Assembly (NCBI RefSeq): GCF_904831005.1
Contig: NZ_LR882982.1
Span: forward strand, 1,488,001-1,552,000
Direction of reading: 5' to 3'
DNA: 64,000 nucleotides
From: Microbacterium hydrocarbonoxydans
GTDB taxonomy: Bacteria > Actinomycetota > Actinomycetes > Actinomycetales > Microbacteriaceae
This document shows positions 1-8,408 of the stretch, one piece after another (the stretch's first letter is position 1; every line of letters starts with the position of its first letter). The notes below the pieces were generated by a model, which was not told the origin of the DNA, did no database searches, and worked only from the letters and a program-made list of their open reading frames with translations. Position numbers and translations under genes: made by a program.

Positions 1-557
1 TCGGTCGCGCGCCCCGATTCATGGCCAAGGAGAGCCTGTTCTCGGTGCCCGTGCTCGGATCCATCCTGCGTGCCACCGGGATGATCCCGGTGGCACGTTC
101 CTCCTCCGCCTCCGCGGCGAAGCAGACGCTGAAGCAGTCCGCCGAGCTCGTCGAGCACGGACGTGGCGTGATCGTCTATCCGGAGGGCACGCTCACGCGC
201 GATCCCGACATGTGGCCCATGCGCGGCAAGTCCGGCGCCGTCCGGCTCGCTCTGGCCGACGACATTCCGCTGATCCCCATGGCGCATTGGGGAACCCAGG
301 AGATCATGGGGCGGTATCAGAAGGGACTGAGCCTGTGGCCGCTGCGCAAGCGCGTGGACGTCGTCATCGGTGATCCCGTCGACGTCTCAGACCTTCGAGG
401 TCGCGCCGGCGAGGCTGCGGCTCTCAATGAGGCCACCGACCGCCTGATGAAGGCGATCACGGCACTGCTCGAGGATCTGCGCGGAGAGAAGGCTCCCGCT
501 GAGCGCTGGAACCCTTCCGCACACGGACAGAAGGAGACGGGTCGTCTTGACTCCTAA
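1..557 (+). CDS. plsC: 1-acyl-sn-glycerol-3-phosphate acyltransferase, 3' part
   Basis: C-terminal part of a PlsC/LPLAT acyltransferase that acylates lysophosphatidic acid to phosphatidic acid at the membrane. The reading frame is open from base 3 to the TAA at 555-557, so the start and the HX4D motif lie outside the window. Visible are the block IFVYPEGT-like 'VIVYPEGTLTRD' (motif III, substrate binding) and 'DIPLIPMAHWG' (motif IV). Its end overlaps the gpsA start by 11 bases, so the two phospholipid genes are probably co-transcribed. Family is clear; the exact acyl specificity cannot be read. Confidence 0.9.
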   Translation, partial: GRAPRFMAKESLFSVPVLGSILRATGMIPVARSSSASAAKQTLKQSAELVEHGRGVIVYPEGTLTRDPDMWPMRGKSGAVRLALADDIPLIPMAHWGTQEIMGRYQKGLSLWPLRKRVDVVIGDPVDVSDLRGRAGEAAALNEATDRLMKAITALLEDLRGEKAPAERWNPSAHGQKETGRLDS

Positions 558-1686
558 GCGCAATGTTCCTGCCGGGCCTCGCGTCGCGGTCATCGGCGCG
601 GGGAGCTGGGGCACGACCTTCGGGAAGATCCTCGCCGACGGCGGAGCCCAGGTCACGATGTGGGCGCGTCGTGCCGAACTCGCGCACGAGATCGACGAGG
701 CCAAACGCAACTCCCGTTATCTGCCGGGCATCAACCTGCCACGGACCATGGCGGCGACGCACGAACTCGCGATCGCACTGCGAGATGTCGATCAGGTCTA
801 TCTGTCGGTTCCCAGCCAGTCGCTCAGGGAGAACCTGAAGGCGCTCCGTCCGCTGCTCGCCGACAACGACGCGAAGATCGTCAGCCTCATGAAGGGCGTC
901 GAGCGTACCAGCGGGCTGCGCATGAGCCAGGTGATCGAGCAGGAGCTGAGGTGCGATCCCGACCGGATCGCGGTTGCCTCGGGGCCGAACCTGGCGCTCG
1001 AGATCGCCCGCGAGCAGCCGACCGCCGCGGTGATCTCCTCGCGCAGTCGAGAGACGGCCGAAGAGGTCGCCCGTGCTGCGCGCAACAGCTACTTCCGGAC
1101 CTTCGTCAACACCGACGTGATCGGCACGGAGTTCGGGGGAGTTCTGAAGAACCTCATCGCGGTCGCGATCGGGATCGTCGACGGCGTCGGGTACGGCGAG
1201 AACACGAAAGCGTCGATCATCACCCGCGGGCTGGTCGAGATGACCGACTTCGCGGTGGCGAACGGCGCGCACCCCGAGACGCTGCAGGGACTGGCGGGAC
1301 TCGGCGACCTGATCGCCACGTGCCAGTCTCCGCTGAGCCGCAACAACACGGCCGGGCGCCTGCTCGGCCAGGGATACAGCTTCCAGGACGTCGTGAAGCA
1401 GATGCAGCAGACCGCCGAGGGCCTCGCGTCCGTGGCGCCCGTGCTGCAGCTCGCACGCGAGTCCGACGTGGACATGCCCATCGTCGAGCAGGTGAAGATG
1501 GTGCTAGACGGCAAGATGAACCCCCGCGACATCGCACCCCACCTGACGACGGATGACGACACCCCACAGGGTGAGAGGACCAACCATGGACAAGCAGACG
1601 GTGGTGGTGCTCTTCGGCGGGCGCTCCAGCGAGCATTCGATCAGTTCCGCAACGGCGGGAGGGGTGCTGGGAGCGATCGACCGTGA
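547..1686 (+). CDS. gpsA: glycerol-3-phosphate dehydrogenase [NAD(P)+]
   Basis: Reduces dihydroxyacetone phosphate to sn-glycerol-3-phosphate for phospholipid synthesis in the cytosol. The TTG start at 547 overlaps plsC. Residues 14-30 hold the dinucleotide-binding loop 'GAGSWGTTFGKILADGG'; 'ASGPNLALEIA' and 'GGVLKNLIAVAIGIVDG' with the catalytic Lys follow, then 'NTKASIITRGL'. The conserved family ends near residue 340; a Gly/Arg-rich tail of about 34 residues then runs 101 bases into ddl in another frame before meeting a stop. The tail is unlike normal GpsA ends (see findings). Followed directly by ddl. Confidence 0.93.
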   Translation: MTPKRNVPAGPRVAVIGAGSWGTTFGKILADGGAQVTMWARRAELAHEIDEAKRNSRYLPGINLPRTMAATHELAIALRDVDQVYLSVPSQSLRENLKALRPLLADNDAKIVSLMKGVERTSGLRMSQVIEQELRCDPDRIAVASGPNLALEIAREQPTAAVISSRSRETAEEVARAARNSYFRTFVNTDVIGTEFGGVLKNLIAVAIGIVDGVGYGENTKASIITRGLVEMTDFAVANGAHPETLQGLAGLGDLIATCQSPLSRNNTAGRLLGQGYSFQDVVKQMQQTAEGLASVAPVLQLARESDVDMPIVEQVKMVLDGKMNPRDIAPHLTTDDDTPQGERTNHGQADGGGALRRALQRAFDQFRNGGRGAGSDRP

Positions 1687-2674
1687 CCGCTACGACGTGA
1701 TCCCCGTCGGGATCACGCGAGACGGCGCCTTCGTGCTCGAAGACGATGACCCGGCGAAATTCCCGCTCGACGCCGCTCATCTGCCGGAGGTCGTCGACAA
1801 CGGCACGCGTGTGCTGTGGCCGGAGCCCGGGGGAGACCGCAGGCTGCGCGTCGTCCGTTCCGACGGCACGACCGAGGGTCTCGCCGAAGTCGACGTGGTG
1901 CTGCCCCTGCTGCACGGCCTGCACGGAGAAGACGGCGCCATCCAGGGCTTCTTCGAGGTCATCGACATGCCCTACGCAGGATGCGGCATTCTGGACTCGG
2001 CCGTGTCACTCGACAAGCACTTCACCAAGCTGGCACTCACCGCCGCGGGTATCTCCGTCTCGCCCGGGATCACGGTGCGCCGAAACGAGTGGACGACCGA
2101 TGCCGCCGGTGTGCGTGAGCGCATCGCGGCACTGGGAGACACTGTGTTCGTGAAGCCGGCCAGCGCCGGCTCCAGCGTCGGCGTGTCGCGCGTCGACGAC
2201 GGCGACGGTCTCGACGCAGCGATGGAGATCGCTTTCGCCGAGGATTCGAAGGTCCTCGTCGAGTCCCAGGTGGTGGGGCGAGAGATCGAGGTCGGTGTGC
2301 TCGCGGGGCGTCCCGGAGAGCGCGCACGCGCCTCTCTGCCCGGCGAGGTCGTTCTCACCTCGCGGAGCTTCTACGATTTCGAGGGCAAGTACCTCGGGGG
2401 CGATGGCGTCGAGATCGTGTGCCCCGCTGACGTCGATGATGCGTTGATCGAGCGGCTTCGTGAGACGGCCGTCAGGGTCTTCGAGGCCGTCGACGGCAAG
2501 GGCCTCGCCCGCGTCGACTTCTTCGTGACGCCCGCCGGCGAGTTGGTGGTGAACGAGCTGAACACGATGCCGGGATTCACTCCGATCTCGATGTTCCCGA
2601 AGTGCTGGGTCGCATCGGGACTCGGCTACGGCGATCTGATCTCGGAGCTGATCGAGGGCGGCCTGCGCCGCTGA
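1586..2674 (+). CDS. ddl: D-alanine--D-alanine ligase
   Basis: ATP-grasp enzyme joining two D-Ala for peptidoglycan precursor synthesis, 362 residues. I use the ATG at 1586 because 'VVVLFGGRSSEHSISS' begins right after it and GAGAGG lies 8 bases upstream; an in-frame upstream ATG at 1553 would add 11 residues lying inside gpsA. Other landmarks: 'LLHGLHGEDGAIQG' , the ATP-grasp block 'VFVKPASAGSSVGVSRV' and the C-terminal 'NELNTMPGFTPISMFPK'. Lies head-to-tail with gpsA and convergent with the DUF3515 gene. Confidence 0.95.
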   Translation: MDKQTVVVLFGGRSSEHSISSATAGGVLGAIDRDRYDVIPVGITRDGAFVLEDDDPAKFPLDAAHLPEVVDNGTRVLWPEPGGDRRLRVVRSDGTTEGLAEVDVVLPLLHGLHGEDGAIQGFFEVIDMPYAGCGILDSAVSLDKHFTKLALTAAGISVSPGITVRRNEWTTDAAGVRERIAALGDTVFVKPASAGSSVGVSRVDDGDGLDAAMEIAFAEDSKVLVESQVVGREIEVGVLAGRPGERARASLPGEVVLTSRSFYDFEGKYLGGDGVEIVCPADVDDALIERLRETAVRVFEAVDGKGLARVDFFVTPAGELVVNELNTMPGFTPISMFPKCWVASGLGYGDLISELIEGGLRR

Positions 2675-2693
2675 CGGCCGTCGAGCCGGCCGG

Positions 2694-3188
2694 TCAGCCC
2701 GCTTCCCCGCCGTCGGTGGTGGGAATGCGGTCGGTGCACCGTGCGGTCGCGGGCGCGAGGCCCGACTGGATGCTGGTCGAGAGGCTCTCGACCACGGTGC
2801 GGAAGTCGACGGACTCTCCGCGGCGGATGATGACTTCGATCGCGGGATCACGGCCATACGTCACGAGCCGCTGTCGCTCCTCCTCCTGGTCGAGCACGAG
2901 CCAGTCGACGCTTCCGATCGTCGTGCAGACGTCGGTCGACGGTGCGGGGGGTTCGACACCGCACCTGAGCACGACGGTCGGGTCGCCCCAGGCCCCGGTC
3001 GCCTGGGCGTCGGTCCAGACGCGGTCCAGCTCGCCGACCGCATCGGGAAGAAGTACCGACACCTCGGCGCAGGCGGGATCGTTCGCGTGGTCAGCGGGCT
3101 CGAGGTGGATCGTGGTCGAGCATCCGGAGAGCACGGCGATGAGTGCCACTCCGCCGGCGACGAGGGCGAGACGGCGGGAACGGGGCAT
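2694..3188 (-). CDS. DUF3515 family lipoprotein
   Basis: 164-residue secreted protein of the actinobacterial DUF3515 family; function unknown. Residues 1-23 form a lipoprotein signal: basic 'MPRSRRLA', a hydrophobic core and the lipobox 'LSGC' with Cys23. The mature part has four further Cys, which could form disulfides outside the cell. DUF3515 genes commonly sit between ddl and thiL in actinobacteria, as here, suggesting an envelope role, but none is proven. No Shine-Dalgarno; TAGCCT lies six bases before the ATG, so the message is probably leaderless. Confidence 0.8.
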   Translation of the reverse strand: MPRSRRLALVAGGVALIAVLSGCSTTIHLEPADHANDPACAEVSVLLPDAVGELDRVWTDAQATGAWGDPTVVLRCGVEPPAPSTDVCTTIGSVDWLVLDQEEERQRLVTYGRDPAIEVIIRRGESVDFRTVVESLSTSIQSGLAPATARCTDRIPTTDGGEAG

Positions 3189-3194
3189 GCATCC

Positions 3195-3204
3195 AGGCTA
3201 CCTT
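3195..3204. promoter_or_regulatory. overlapping divergent -10 boxes for DUF3515 gene and thiL
   Basis: On the minus strand TAGCCT (3200-3195) lies six bases before the DUF3515 ATG at 3188. On the plus strand TACCTT (3199-3204) lies seven bases before the thiL ATG at 3212. The boxes share bases 3199-3200. Both imply transcripts starting at or next to the start codon. Inference from spacing; no good -35 is visible on either side. Confidence 0.55.
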
Positions 3205-3211
3205 TGACTGC

Positions 3212-4207
3212 ATGCCCTCCCGACCCGACGATGACGACCCGCGCCTGGGAGAACTCTCCGAAGGGGAGATCCTGCGCGCGATCCTCGCCCGGACCGCACC
3301 CGGGTCGCACACGCTCCTGGGGCCGGGCGACGACGCTGCCGTGATAGCCGCACCGTCGGGCAGCGTGGTGGCGACCACCGACACCCTGGTGCATGGGCCG
3401 GACTTCCGTCTCGCCTGGTCGAGCGGCTACGACCTCGGCTGGAAGGCCGCAGCGGTGAACCTCGCCGACGTCGCCGCGATGGGTGCCCGTCCGACCGCGC
3501 TGCTCGTGGCCCTGGCCGTCCCTCGTGACCTGCGCCTCTCGTTCGTCACCGCGCTCGCAGATGGCCTCCGCGAGTGCTGTCAGGCGCTGGCGCCCGGCTG
3601 TGCCGTGGTGGGGGGAGATCTGACCGTGTCCGACGTCCTCACGGTGGCCGTGACGGCCTTGGGCGATCTCGAAGGGCGGCCCCCCGTCACCCGCTCAGGA
3701 GCGCGAGTCGGCGATGTCGTCGCCGTGGCGGGGGAATTGGGCCACGCCGCCCACGGGCTCTCGGTCCTCTTCGGTCGATTCCGGGACGGCGACCAGCCTG
3801 TTTCGGTCGACCCGCGCCGACTGGGCGCAGGGGAGAGTGCTGCCCTGACCGCGCAGCTGCGTCCATCGCCTCCGATCGGTCTCGGTCCCGTCGCCGCAGT
3901 GAGCGGCGCGACGGCGATGATGGACGTCTCCGACGGTCTCGCGCTCGACGCGCGTCGTCTGGCATCGGCATCCGAGGTGACCCTGTCACTCGACGCCGCA
4001 GCTCTGGGGACGCACCCGGAGCGCGCTCTGGCAGGGGGCGAGGACCATGCGCTTCTCGCGACGTTCCCGGCAGGGCAGCTGCCCCCGGGGTTCCGTGTCA
4101 TCGGTTCAGTGATTCCGCAGGGCGAGGAGGGAGTCCTGCTCGATGGAGCGCCGGTCGATGCGACGGGTTGGGATCCCTACCGCGACTGGGACTCCACCTC
4201 GGGCTGA
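3212..4207 (+). CDS. thiL: thiamine-monophosphate kinase
   Basis: Phosphorylates thiamine monophosphate to thiamine pyrophosphate with ATP in the cytosol; 331 residues of the AIR synthase-like fold. Visible are 'GPGDDAAVIA', 'TTDTLVHGPDF', 'NLADVAAMGARP', 'VVGGDLT', 'VSDGLALDARRLA' and 'GGEDHALLATF'. ATG 3212 chosen because the family block 'LGELSEGEILRAIL' follows it and a -10 box ends seven bases before it; an in-frame upstream ATG at 3143 lies within the divergent gene. The 3' end overlaps rsmD by 31 bases tail to tail. Confidence 0.93.
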   Translation: MPSRPDDDDPRLGELSEGEILRAILARTAPGSHTLLGPGDDAAVIAAPSGSVVATTDTLVHGPDFRLAWSSGYDLGWKAAAVNLADVAAMGARPTALLVALAVPRDLRLSFVTALADGLRECCQALAPGCAVVGGDLTVSDVLTVAVTALGDLEGRPPVTRSGARVGDVVAVAGELGHAAHGLSVLFGRFRDGDQPVSVDPRRLGAGESAALTAQLRPSPPIGLGPVAAVSGATAMMDVSDGLALDARRLASASEVTLSLDAAALGTHPERALAGGEDHALLATFPAGQLPPGFRVIGSVIPQGEEGVLLDGAPVDATGWDPYRDWDSTSG

Positions 4208-4770
4208 GCAGCGGCCGGCTCCGCCCACCAGAGGGTCGTGTCGCCATAGGACTTCTCCCGCACGAGGTCGAGTCCTGCCGCGGCGAGATCCGGCGGCGTC
4301 GACCGACGTGCACGCTCGATGATCACGAGGGCGTCGGGCGACAGCAGAGGAGCGAGCGCGACGAGGTCGGCGGTCATCGCGTCGTCGGCGAGATCGTACG
4401 GAGGGTCGGAGAACACGAGATCGTAGGGGCCGGCTGCTCGCTGGAGGAACGACCGGACAGCGCTCTCGTGCACCCGCGCGATCGGCAGGCCGCCGGCCTT
4501 CGCGACGATCGCCGCGTTGCGCCGCACCACGGCGGCGGCGGGACGTCCCTGTTCCACGAGGTCGGCCGAGGCGGCGCCGCGACTGAGTGATTCCAGACCC
4601 AGTGCTCCGGACCCTGCGTACAGGTCGAGCACCCGTGCGCCCTCGAAGGCGTCCACCGACGCCAGCGCGCCGAACAGCGACTCCCTGACCCTGTCGCTCG
4701 TGGGTCGGGTCCCCGCAGGGGGGACACCCAAGCGGGCTCCGCGTGCCTTGCCGGCGATGATCCTCGTCAC
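4177..4770 (-). CDS. rsmD: 16S rRNA (guanine(966)-N(2))-methyltransferase
   Basis: Methylates G966 of 16S rRNA using S-adenosylmethionine. 197 residues, normal length. Starts 'MTRIIAGKARGARL', as in the family; SAM-binding motif 'VLDLYAGSGALGLESLSRG' at about residues 45-63 and catalytic 'DLVFSDPPYDL' (D/N-PPY type). GTG start at 4770 has TATCGT six bases upstream and no Shine-Dalgarno. Divergent from recG, convergent with thiL. In most bacteria rsmD sits next to coaD; here recG lies between them. Confidence 0.93.
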   Translation of the reverse strand: MTRIIAGKARGARLGVPPAGTRPTSDRVRESLFGALASVDAFEGARVLDLYAGSGALGLESLSRGAASADLVEQGRPAAAVVRRNAAIVAKAGGLPIARVHESAVRSFLQRAAGPYDLVFSDPPYDLADDAMTADLVALAPLLSPDALVIIERARRSTPPDLAAAGLDLVREKSYGDTTLWWAEPAAAQPEVESQSR

Positions 4771-4776
4771 CCGTTC

Positions 4777-4782
4777 ACGATA
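4777..4782 (-). promoter_or_regulatory. leaderless -10 box of rsmD
   Basis: TATCGT on the minus strand, exactly six bases before the GTG start at 4770. Places the transcription start on or beside the start codon. Confidence 0.5.
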
Positions 4783-4819
4783 CGACAGCGTCAGCGCCTC
4801 GGGTGTCGGCGCCGCCTTC

Positions 4820-4825
4820 TAGACT
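4820..4825 (+). promoter_or_regulatory. leaderless -10 box of recG
   Basis: TAGACT exactly six bases before the recG ATG at 4832; no Shine-Dalgarno. Same arrangement as in coaD, ftsY, mnmA and ligA in this window. Confidence 0.5.
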
Positions 4826-4831
4826 CGGAGC

Positions 4832-7021
4832 ATGTCGCTCACGCTCGATTCATCCCTGGAGGAGGCACTAGGGGCCACCCCGGCGAAGACGCTCGACAGG
4901 GCCTTCGGAATGAAGTCGGTCGGCGACCTGCTCTCGCACTATCCGCGGCGCTACGCCGATCCGGGCGAGCTGACTCCGATCCGCGAGCTGCCGCTCGGCG
5001 AGACCGTCACGATCGTCGCCGAGGTCCTGTCCTCGAGCGCGCGGGCCATGCGCAACAGACGCGGCGCGATGGCCGACGTGGTCATCGGCGACGGCATCGG
5101 CAAGATGTCGCTGACGTTCTTCGCGAAGAACCTGGGCGCGGCGAAGTGGCGCTCGGAAGAGCTCGCGGTCGGCCGTCGCGGTGTCTTCTCCGGCAAGGTG
5201 GGCGAGTTCAACGGCGTCACGCAGTTCGCGCACCCCGAGTACGAGCTGTTCGACGACGAGGACGCAGCGCGGCGTCGAGCGGATGCGCGAGCCGCGATCC
5301 TCATCCCGATCTACCCCGCCACGGCGAGCGTGCAGACCTGGCAGATCGCGAAGTTCGTCGGACGTGTGCTGGACGCCGTCGACGACGTGCCCGAGCCACT
5401 CGCCGCCGACGTGCGCGCACGGGAAGAGCTCCTCACGGCGCGCGAGGCTCTCGAGCAGATACATCGTCCGAAGACCCGCAACGACATCGATCCCGCGGTG
5501 CGAACCCTCCGCATGCATGAGGCATTGACCCTGCAGACGGCGCTGCTTCAGCAGCGTGCGGCCGTGCGGTCTCTGACGGCGACGATGCGGCCGTCGAAGC
5601 CCGGAGGATTGCTCGAGCGCTTCGACGCCGGTCTGCCGTACTCCCTGACCCCCGATCAGCAGACCGTGGGAGAGCAGGTCGCGACCGACCTGATCGGGTC
5701 CTGGCCGATGAATCGCCTGGTGCAGGGTGAAGTCGGCTCGGGAAAGACCCTGGTGGCGCTGCGCGCGATGCTCCAGGTGGCGGAGTCGGGCGGGCAGTCC
5801 GCGCTGATCGCCCCGACCGAGGTCCTCGCCGGCCAGCACCTGCGCTCGATAGCGAAGATGCTCGGCCCGCAGCTCGCACCGCTGGTGATGCCGACCCTGT
5901 TGACCGGACAGATGCCCGCGGCAGAACGTCGAAAGGCGGCGCTCCGCGTGGCCTCCGGGCAGGCGCTCATCGTCGTGGGGACGCACGCGCTCCTCGGCGA
6001 GAAGACGACCTTCGCCGACCTCGGCCTCGTGGTCGTCGACGAGCAGCACCGATTCGGCGTGGAGCAGCGCGAGGCACTTCGCGCCAAGGGGTCCAGCCCG
6101 CATGCACTCGTGCTGACCGCGACTCCGATCCCGCGGACAGTGGCGATGACCGTCTTCGGCGACCTCGACACATCTGTGATCCGCACCATGCCGAAGGGCC
6201 GAGCGGGGATCGAGACGTTCGTGGCACCGCTCGCCGAGCATCCGGGTTGGTTCAACCGCGTCTGGGAGCGAGCCGCAGAGGAGATCGCTCAGGGGCGACA
6301 GGTCTTCGCGGTCTGCGCGGCGATCGATACGACCAAGAAGACTGCTGAGGCAGGGGAGCAGCCGGCACCGCCGCCGGAGGGAGCCTCATCGGAGGGCGCC
6401 TCGGGTCCACGATGGGGCGTGGTGCAGCTCGATGAAGCCCTCGCGACGCACCCGACCCTGGGTGGGCTGCGACGTGCGGTGCTGCATGGGCGGATGCCGT
6501 CGGAGGAGAAGGATGCCGTCATGCAGGCGTTCGCGCGCGGCGAGATCGATCTCCTGCTGGCCACGACGGTGATCGAGGTCGGCGTCGACGTGCCGAACGC
6601 CTCGACCATGATCGTCCTCGATGCCGACAGATTCGGTGTGTCACAGCTGCACCAGCTACGCGGTCGAGTCGGCCGAGGAGGAGTGCCTGGCCTGTGCCTC
6701 CTCGTCACGGAGGCGGAAGAGGGCTCCATCGCGCGTGAGCGTGTCGACGCTGTCGCCGCGACCCTCGACGGATTCGCGCTTGCCGAAGTCGATCTGGAGC
6801 TGCGCGGAGAAGGAGACGTGCTCGGCGCTGCGCAGGCGGGAGTGCGCTCGTCGCTCAAGCTGCTCCGCGTCGTCAAGGACTCGCACCTGATCGTCCGAGC
6901 TCGCGAGCTGGCAGAGGTCATCCTGAGTGAAGACCCCGACCTCGAGACCAATGACGGACTGAGATCCGCCATCGCACGACGAGTCAGCGATGAGGACCGT
7001 GCCGCGCTCGCCAAGAACTGA
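4832..7021 (+). CDS. recG: ATP-dependent DNA helicase RecG
   Basis: Superfamily 2 helicase that regresses stalled replication forks and processes recombination intermediates; 729 residues. N-terminal wedge/OB domain at about 1-190; helicase motifs 'VQGEVGSGKTLVALRAML' (Walker A), 'LVVVDEQHRFGVEQREAL' (DEQH box), 'VLTATPIPRT', 'ATTVIEVGVDVPNAS' and 'QLRGRVGRGG'. A Pro/Glu-rich insert 'EQPAPPPEGASSEGAS' at about 505-525 separates motif III and the second RecA lobe, a loop often longer in actinobacteria. Ends 30 bases before coaD. Confidence 0.95.
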   Translation: MSLTLDSSLEEALGATPAKTLDRAFGMKSVGDLLSHYPRRYADPGELTPIRELPLGETVTIVAEVLSSSARAMRNRRGAMADVVIGDGIGKMSLTFFAKNLGAAKWRSEELAVGRRGVFSGKVGEFNGVTQFAHPEYELFDDEDAARRRADARAAILIPIYPATASVQTWQIAKFVGRVLDAVDDVPEPLAADVRAREELLTAREALEQIHRPKTRNDIDPAVRTLRMHEALTLQTALLQQRAAVRSLTATMRPSKPGGLLERFDAGLPYSLTPDQQTVGEQVATDLIGSWPMNRLVQGEVGSGKTLVALRAMLQVAESGGQSALIAPTEVLAGQHLRSIAKMLGPQLAPLVMPTLLTGQMPAAERRKAALRVASGQALIVVGTHALLGEKTTFADLGLVVVDEQHRFGVEQREALRAKGSSPHALVLTATPIPRTVAMTVFGDLDTSVIRTMPKGRAGIETFVAPLAEHPGWFNRVWERAAEEIAQGRQVFAVCAAIDTTKKTAEAGEQPAPPPEGASSEGASGPRWGVVQLDEALATHPTLGGLRRAVLHGRMPSEEKDAVMQAFARGEIDLLLATTVIEVGVDVPNASTMIVLDADRFGVSQLHQLRGRVGRGGVPGLCLLVTEAEEGSIARERVDAVAATLDGFALAEVDLELRGEGDVLGAAQAGVRSSLKLLRVVKDSHLIVRARELAEVILSEDPDLETNDGLRSAIARRVSDEDRAALAKN

Positions 7022-7039
7022 GCCGCCCCGCGCGTGCTT

Positions 7040-7045
7040 TAGGCT
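7040..7045 (+). promoter_or_regulatory. leaderless -10 box of coaD
   Basis: TAGGCT six bases before the coaD ATG at 7052, located in the 30-base recG-coaD gap. Suggests coaD has its own start besides any read-through from recG. Confidence 0.5.
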
Positions 7046-7051
7046 GTTCGC

Positions 7052-7549
7052 ATGAGCAGTCGGATCGCCGTCGTCCCGGGTTCGTTCGATCCGCCGACCC
7101 TGGGTCACCTCGACGTGATCCGTCGCGCGGCCAAGCTGTACGACGAGCTTCACGTGCTGGTCGTGCACAACCCCGGCAAAGAGGCGATGCTTCCGATCGC
7201 GCAGCGCATGACGCTGCTCGAGCAGTCCATCGCCGAAGAAGGCATGGACGGCAATGTCGTGATCGGATCGTGGAGCATGGGACTCCTCGTCGATTACGCA
7301 CGCGATGTCGGAGCCGGTGTGCTGGTCAAGGGAATCCGATCGCAGATCGACGTCGCGTATGAGTCCCCGATGGCCATCGTGAACCGTCATCTCGCCGATA
7401 TCGAGACGGTTTTTCTGCTGCCCGACCCCGCGCACGCGCTCGTCTCGAGCTCTCTCGTGCGCCAGGTCGCCGGCCTGGGTGGCGATATCTCGCCGTTCGT
7501 GCCGCGTGCCGTGGCAGCCTTCCTCGACACCGGCTCTCGCGGGCTCTGA
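7052..7549 (+). CDS. coaD: pantetheine-phosphate adenylyltransferase
   Basis: Transfers AMP to 4'-phosphopantetheine to make dephospho-CoA. 165 residues, typical. Nucleotidyltransferase motif '[15 protein letters not shown]' (T/HxGH) at residues 9-23 and the C-terminal '[20 protein letters not shown]' block. Followed by a 69-base gap and the DUF177-rpmF-rnc-mutM series. Confidence 0.95.
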   Translation: MSSRIAVVPGSFDPPTLGHLDVIRRAAKLYDELHVLVVHNPGKEAMLPIAQRMTLLEQSIAEEGMDGNVVIGSWSMGLLVDYARDVGAGVLVKGIRSQIDVAYESPMAIVNRHLADIETVFLLPDPAHALVSSSLVRQVAGLGGDISPFVPRAVAAFLDTGSRGL

Positions 7550-7606
7550 GCACACTCTCGCCTGTCGCGCTCAGCTCGGAACCAGCCCCGGAGGCCCGAG
7601 AGCCGG

Positions 7607-7612
7607 TACCAT
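7607..7612 (+). promoter_or_regulatory. leaderless -10 box of the DUF177-rpmF operon
   Basis: TACCAT six bases before the GTG at 7619; supports that GTG as the start and a leaderless transcript. Confidence 0.5.
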
Positions 7613-7618
7613 TGCGAG

Positions 7619-8179
7619 GTGCGTTCCCGACTCAATGGCCCCTTCGTCCTCCCCGTCCGTGACATCGTCCGCAAGCCGGGCGAGATGCGCGAGCATGAGT
7701 TCACGGTGACGCTGCCCGAGGCCTGGGGCGAGGGGATCGTGTCCTACGAAGCCGGGTCCGAGCTCGATCTCGATGTGCGGCTGGAGTCCGTGCACGAGGG
7801 CATTCTCGTGTCGGGAAATGTCGACGCCGAGTACTCCGGCGTCTGCGGAAGATGCCTGACCGACATCGCTCGGCCGGTCGAAGTCGAGTTCCAGGAGCTT
7901 TTCGCGTATCCTGGTGAGGAAGAAACTGACTTCGAGGTTCAAGACGACCACGTGGATCTTGAAACTCTTGTCAGGGATGCGGCCGTATTGTCGCTTCCAT
8001 TTCAGCCGGTGTGTCAGCCGGATTGCCTCGGGCTCGACCCGGTTACAGGCGAACGGCTGACCGAGAGCACCGGAACGGAGCAGGCCGCTCCCATCGATCC
8101 TCGGTGGAGTGCGCTGCAGCAGATCACAGACCAAGACGGCAAGGCAGAGAGCCGCGCCGCCGAGAAAGAAGAGAGCTAG
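7619..8179 (+). CDS. DUF177 (YceD) family protein
   Basis: 186-residue protein of the YceD/DUF177 family, which is found next to rpmF across bacteria and is linked to 23S rRNA/large-subunit maturation. Two cysteine pairs are visible, 'CGRCLTDIARPVEVEF' near residue 78 and 'CQPDCLGLDP' near residue 132, likely a metal or structural site. Start GTG at 7619 is set by the -10 box six bases upstream. Two bases separate its stop from rpmF, so the two are translationally close. Confidence 0.85.
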   Translation: MRSRLNGPFVLPVRDIVRKPGEMREHEFTVTLPEAWGEGIVSYEAGSELDLDVRLESVHEGILVSGNVDAEYSGVCGRCLTDIARPVEVEFQELFAYPGEEETDFEVQDDHVDLETLVRDAAVLSLPFQPVCQPDCLGLDPVTGERLTESTGTEQAAPIDPRWSALQQITDQDGKAESRAAEKEES

Positions 8180-8181
8180 TC

Positions 8182-8391
8182 ATGGCTGGTAACCCCCCGA
8201 AGCGCAAGGTCTCCCGTTCGAACACCCGCTCGCGCCGCGCGCAGTGGAAGGCCGAAGCCCCCGCGCTCGTCAAGACCATCGAGAACGGCAAGGTCGTCTA
8301 CAGCCGTCCGCACCAGGCGAAGGTCGTCACCGACTCGCAGGGCACCGAGCTGTTCCTCGAGTACAAGGGCCGCAAGGTCGCCGACGTCTGA
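8182..8391 (+). CDS. rpmF: 50S ribosomal protein L32
   Basis: 69-residue basic ribosomal protein; begins '[19 protein letters not shown]'. It has no Cys, so it is the zinc-free form of L32. The ATG lies two bases after the DUF177 stop; the ribosome-binding sequence AGAAAGAAGAGAG is inside the preceding gene. Followed 17 bases later by rnc. Confidence 0.95.
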   Translation: MAGNPPKRKVSRSNTRSRRAQWKAEAPALVKTIENGKVVYSRPHQAKVVTDSQGTELFLEYKGRKVADV

Positions 8392-8408
8392 GTCGCGACA
8401 TCACTGTT

